NCBI RefSeq assembly: GCF_017308975.1 | Contig: NZ_JADWPD010000003.1 | Location: forward strand, 124,001 to 188,000 | DNA length: 64,000 nt | Reading direction: 5' to 3' | From: Amycolatopsis sp. MtRt-6 | GTDB lineage: Bacteria > Actinomycetota > Actinomycetes > Mycobacteriales > Pseudonocardiaceae | Shown here: positions 62,241 to 64,000 of the stretch, in pieces | Numbering within the stretch: position 1 is the first letter of the stretch | Layout: every line of letters begins with the position of its first letter | Notes under the pieces: generated by a model | Database searches by the model: none | What the model was told of the DNA's origin: nothing | The model's input: only the letters and a program-made list of their open reading frames with translations | Translations under genes and position numbers: made by a program

Positions 62241-62588
62241 GTCCACCCGCGCGGCGAGCGTCTTCGGCGCCACGAGCCGGTAGGCCTCCCGCACGATCCG
62301 GTCGATCTCGGCCCAGTCGACGTCGACGTCCAGCCGCACCCCGAGCCACCCGCGGTGCCCGACGTACGGTGGCCGGAAGAACCTTTCCGGCTCCGTGCGC
62401 ACCAGTTCCTCCTGCACCCCGGGTGGCGCCGGGCACCAGAAGGCGAGCATGTCGTCGTGGTGGTGGCCGGCGAACATGACGAATGTCTTCCTGCCGCGCA
62501 CGAACCACGTCGGCTCGCCGTGGCTGAGCCGCTCGGTCGTCTCCGGCAGGGCGAGGCACAACTTGCGCAGCGCGTCCAGCTGCCGCAT
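62238..62588 (-). CDS. MmcQ/YjbR family protein
   Basis: 116-residue protein of the CyaY-like-fold YjbR family: LCLALPETTERLSHGEPTWFVRG at the start (given as LALPETTERLSHGEPTWF), KTFVMFAGHHHDD, RFFRPPYVGHRGWLGVRLD and the AYRLVAPKTLAA end. Annotated elsewhere as MmcQ/YjbR DNA-binding protein, though function is not settled. Start ATG 62588 overlaps the stop of the upstream membrane protein gene (TGATG). Its stop lies within the hairpin repeat. Confidence 0.88.
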   Translation of the reverse strand: MRQLDALRKLCLALPETTERLSHGEPTWFVRGRKTFVMFAGHHHDDMLAFWCPAPPGVQEELVRTEPERFFRPPYVGHRGWLGVRLDVDVDWAEIDRIVREAYRLVAPKTLAARVD

Positions 62589-63199
62589 CAGAACGCGATC
62601 ACCAGCACGCCGATCCACGCGACCACGACCCCGCCCGCCGCGCCGTAGGCGACCCAGCGCAGGATCGGGGTGCGGCGGATCAGCCACAGCGACGGCGTGA
62701 TCCCGGCCGTCACGATCACCGAGGCCACCAGCGCCAGCCAGCCGTTGGTCTCGCGGGCCAGCGTCGAGGCCAGCGCCAGCATGGCGACGACGACCACGGC
62801 CGCGATGAACGCCGACACCGTCAGCCCGGTCAGCCACGGGGTCGGCTCGCCGGGCGGGCCGGGCGGCCCGAGCACCGACCGGATGAACCGGTGGCCCGGC
62901 GCGGTCGACGGCGGAGGCGGCTCGACGACCGTGTCCTCCCCGGTCACCGGATCCACGAACCGCACGGTCGTGCCCATCACCGAGGCCAGCCGTCCGGCCA
63001 GCTGGCGGCCGCGCTGCGAGACCACCGCGCCCGCCTCCGCGCCGGAATCGGCGGTGACCGCGGACGCCACGCGCGCCCACTCGTGCAGGGCCTGCGCCAG
63101 CTCGGCGCCGATCGCGAGCTTGTGCGGGTCCACCTCGCGCGCGTGCTCCCCGCCCGGGCCGGCCAGCACGGCGCGCTCGCCGCGGATCCGCAGCTCCAT
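62588..63199 (-). CDS. DUF2537-like membrane protein
   Basis: 203 residues from ATG 63199 (an in-frame ATG at 63226 is less likely, as MELRIRGERA begins the conserved part). The soluble N-terminal 110 residues contain a helix (KLAIGAELAQALHEWARVA) and a Pro-rich linker. The C-terminal 85 residues carry four helices (WLTGLTVSAFIAAVVVVAML, GWLALVASVIVTAGITPSLW, LRWVAYGAAGGVVVAWIGVL in part) and resemble DUF2537, a small actinobacterial membrane family found near sepH and the rRNA methyltransferase in mycobacteria. Function unknown. Confidence 0.78.
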   Translation of the reverse strand: MELRIRGERAVLAGPGGEHAREVDPHKLAIGAELAQALHEWARVASAVTADSGAEAGAVVSQRGRQLAGRLASVMGTTVRFVDPVTGEDTVVEPPPPSTAPGHRFIRSVLGPPGPPGEPTPWLTGLTVSAFIAAVVVVAMLALASTLARETNGWLALVASVIVTAGITPSLWLIRRTPILRWVAYGAAGGVVVAWIGVLVIAF

Positions 63200-63247
63200 G
63201 GTGTCCCTTCTCGCGTCGGAAACCAAAACCCCTCGAAGCCGGAAACC

Positions 63248-64000
63248 TTAGCCGTCCCTGGCCAGTTCGTAGAAGGCGACGGCGGCGGCCGTGGCGATGT
63301 TCAGTGAATCGACTCCGGCCGGCATGGGTATCCGGACGGCATGGTCAGCCGCCGCGAGCGCCGCCTCGGTCAGCCCGGGCCCTTCGGCGCCGAAGAGCAG
63401 CGCGACCCGCCCGGGCGCGTGCTCCCGCAGCGCGGGCAGCGGGAGCGAGCCCGGCCGCGGGGTGCACGCCGCGACGGTGAACCCGCGTGCCCGCAGGTCG
63501 TCGAGCCCGCCCGGCCAGTCCGTCAGGTGCCCGAACGGCACGCGCAGGACGTGCCCCATCGACACGCGCACGCTGCGCCGGTACAGCGGATCGGAACAGC
63601 CGGGGCCGAGCAGCACCCCGCCGACGCCGAGCGCGGCCGCGTTGCGGAAGAGCGCCCCGAGGTTTTCGTGGTCGCCGACGCCTTCCAGCACGGCGATCGG
63701 CCCGGTGCCACCGGTGACTTCGGAAACCGTCAGCGGCGCGGGCCGGTCGGCCACGGCGAGGATCCCGCGGTTGAGGTGGAACCCGACCACGTCGGCCATC
63801 GTCTCCGCGGAGGCGACGTACTGGGGCACGTCGATCCCGGCCAGGTCTTCCGCCAGCTCCGCGAACCGCCGCTGCACGCCCAGCAGCGCCCGTACCGGGT
63901 ACCGGGACGCCAGCAACCGGGACACCACGACGGTGCCTTCGGCGATGACGAGACCCCGGCCACCGGGCCGGTCGGGCCGACGGTCCGCAGTGGACAGGTC
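63248..64000 (-). CDS. SpoU/TrmH family RNA 2'-O-methyltransferase (5' end outside window)
   Basis: The minus-strand frame is open to the last base of the window, so the N-terminus (a short L30e-like substrate domain) is partly missing; 250 residues are seen. Trefoil-knot SPOUT domain: motif 1 GDHENLGALFRNAAALGV, motif 2 LLFGAEGPGLTE, motif 3 RIPMPAGVDSLNIATAAAVA. It binds S-adenosylmethionine in the knot and methylates a ribose in rRNA or tRNA. Likely orthologue of mycobacterial Rv0881. GTG at 63928 is an internal codon, not the start, since good family sequence (GRGLVIAEGTVVV) precedes it. Confidence 0.9.
   Translation of the reverse strand, partial: DLSTADRRPDRPGGRGLVIAEGTVVVSRLLASRYPVRALLGVQRRFAELAEDLAGIDVPQYVASAETMADVVGFHLNRGILAVADRPAPLTVSEVTGGTGPIAVLEGVGDHENLGALFRNAAALGVGGVLLGPGCSDPLYRRSVRVSMGHVLRVPFGHLTDWPGGLDDLRARGFTVAACTPRPGSLPLPALREHAPGRVALLFGAEGPGLTEAALAAADHAVRIPMPAGVDSLNIATAAAVAFYELARDG

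Overview
The window is very GC-rich, gene-dense DNA from an actinomycete, most likely a member of the Pseudonocardiaceae close to Amycolatopsis. The evidence is the mycothiol-dependent formaldehyde dehydrogenase, the division protein SepH, an EphD-type epoxide hydrolase/SDR fusion, the DUF3558 lipoprotein, many TetR regulators, frequent GTG/TTG starts and 4-bp start-stop overlaps. The genus is an inference, partly from short dispersed repeats that I associate with Amycolatopsis. No rRNA, tRNA, insertion sequence, prophage or CRISPR array was seen. No gap between genes exceeds 300 bases; the longest (41309-41597) lies between ureA and citA.

Layout. 1-1667: two sugar ABC permeases, the first cut by the window edge. 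1668-8644: Tat-exported phosphoesterase behind a PHO-box-like repeat, a thioesterase, a secreted C39-like peptidase, a carboxymuconolactone decarboxylase divergent from an ECF sigma factor with a SnoaL-like tail, and mscR. 8622-12437: FAD-linked oxidase divergent from a TetR-glpD pair across a shared operator. 12610-15993: tightly overlapped XRE / membrane / ABC / GNAT operon. 15983-20469: photolyase, citrate synthase gltA, a PfkB sugar kinase and a TetR regulator. 20631-30896: acyl-CoA dehydrogenase, twin Uma2 nucleases, amidohydrolase, TetR/VOC divergon, GNAT, aldose epimerase, a TetR-MBL-MBL operon and two lipoproteins. 30920-36884: MFS exporter, pdxH, an NCS1-type permease with a cysteine-rich tail behind a GlnR-like site, TetR and a secreted lipase. 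36927-41308: urease operon ureABCFGD. 41598-45080: second citrate synthase and the ephD-TetR pair. 45282-48701: ABC exporter with a NarL-type two-component system. 48905-53965: serine hydrolase, small membrane genes, serC and a GT87 glycosyltransferase. 54013-61107: Tat amidohydrolase, then a MacB-like export operon with a peptidoglycan-binding adaptor and a duplicated-repeat lipoprotein, divergent from an OmpR-type two-component system. 61300-64000: sepH, a YjbR protein, a DUF2537-like membrane protein and a SpoU rRNA methyltransferase cut by the window end.

Functional themes. Nitrogen supply: urease plus a nucleobase-type permease with a GlnR-like box. Central metabolism: two citrate synthases, serC and pdxH. 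Envelope: EphD, GT87, SepH and the MacB-like system. The order citA - serC - sepH - small membrane protein - rRNA methyltransferase recalls the Rv0889c-Rv0881 region of Mycobacterium tuberculosis, so the right half looks like chromosomal core with accessory genes inserted. Non-coding DNA is notably structured: long perfect hairpins between convergent genes, operator-like palindromes beside most TetR genes, and three families of short repeats.
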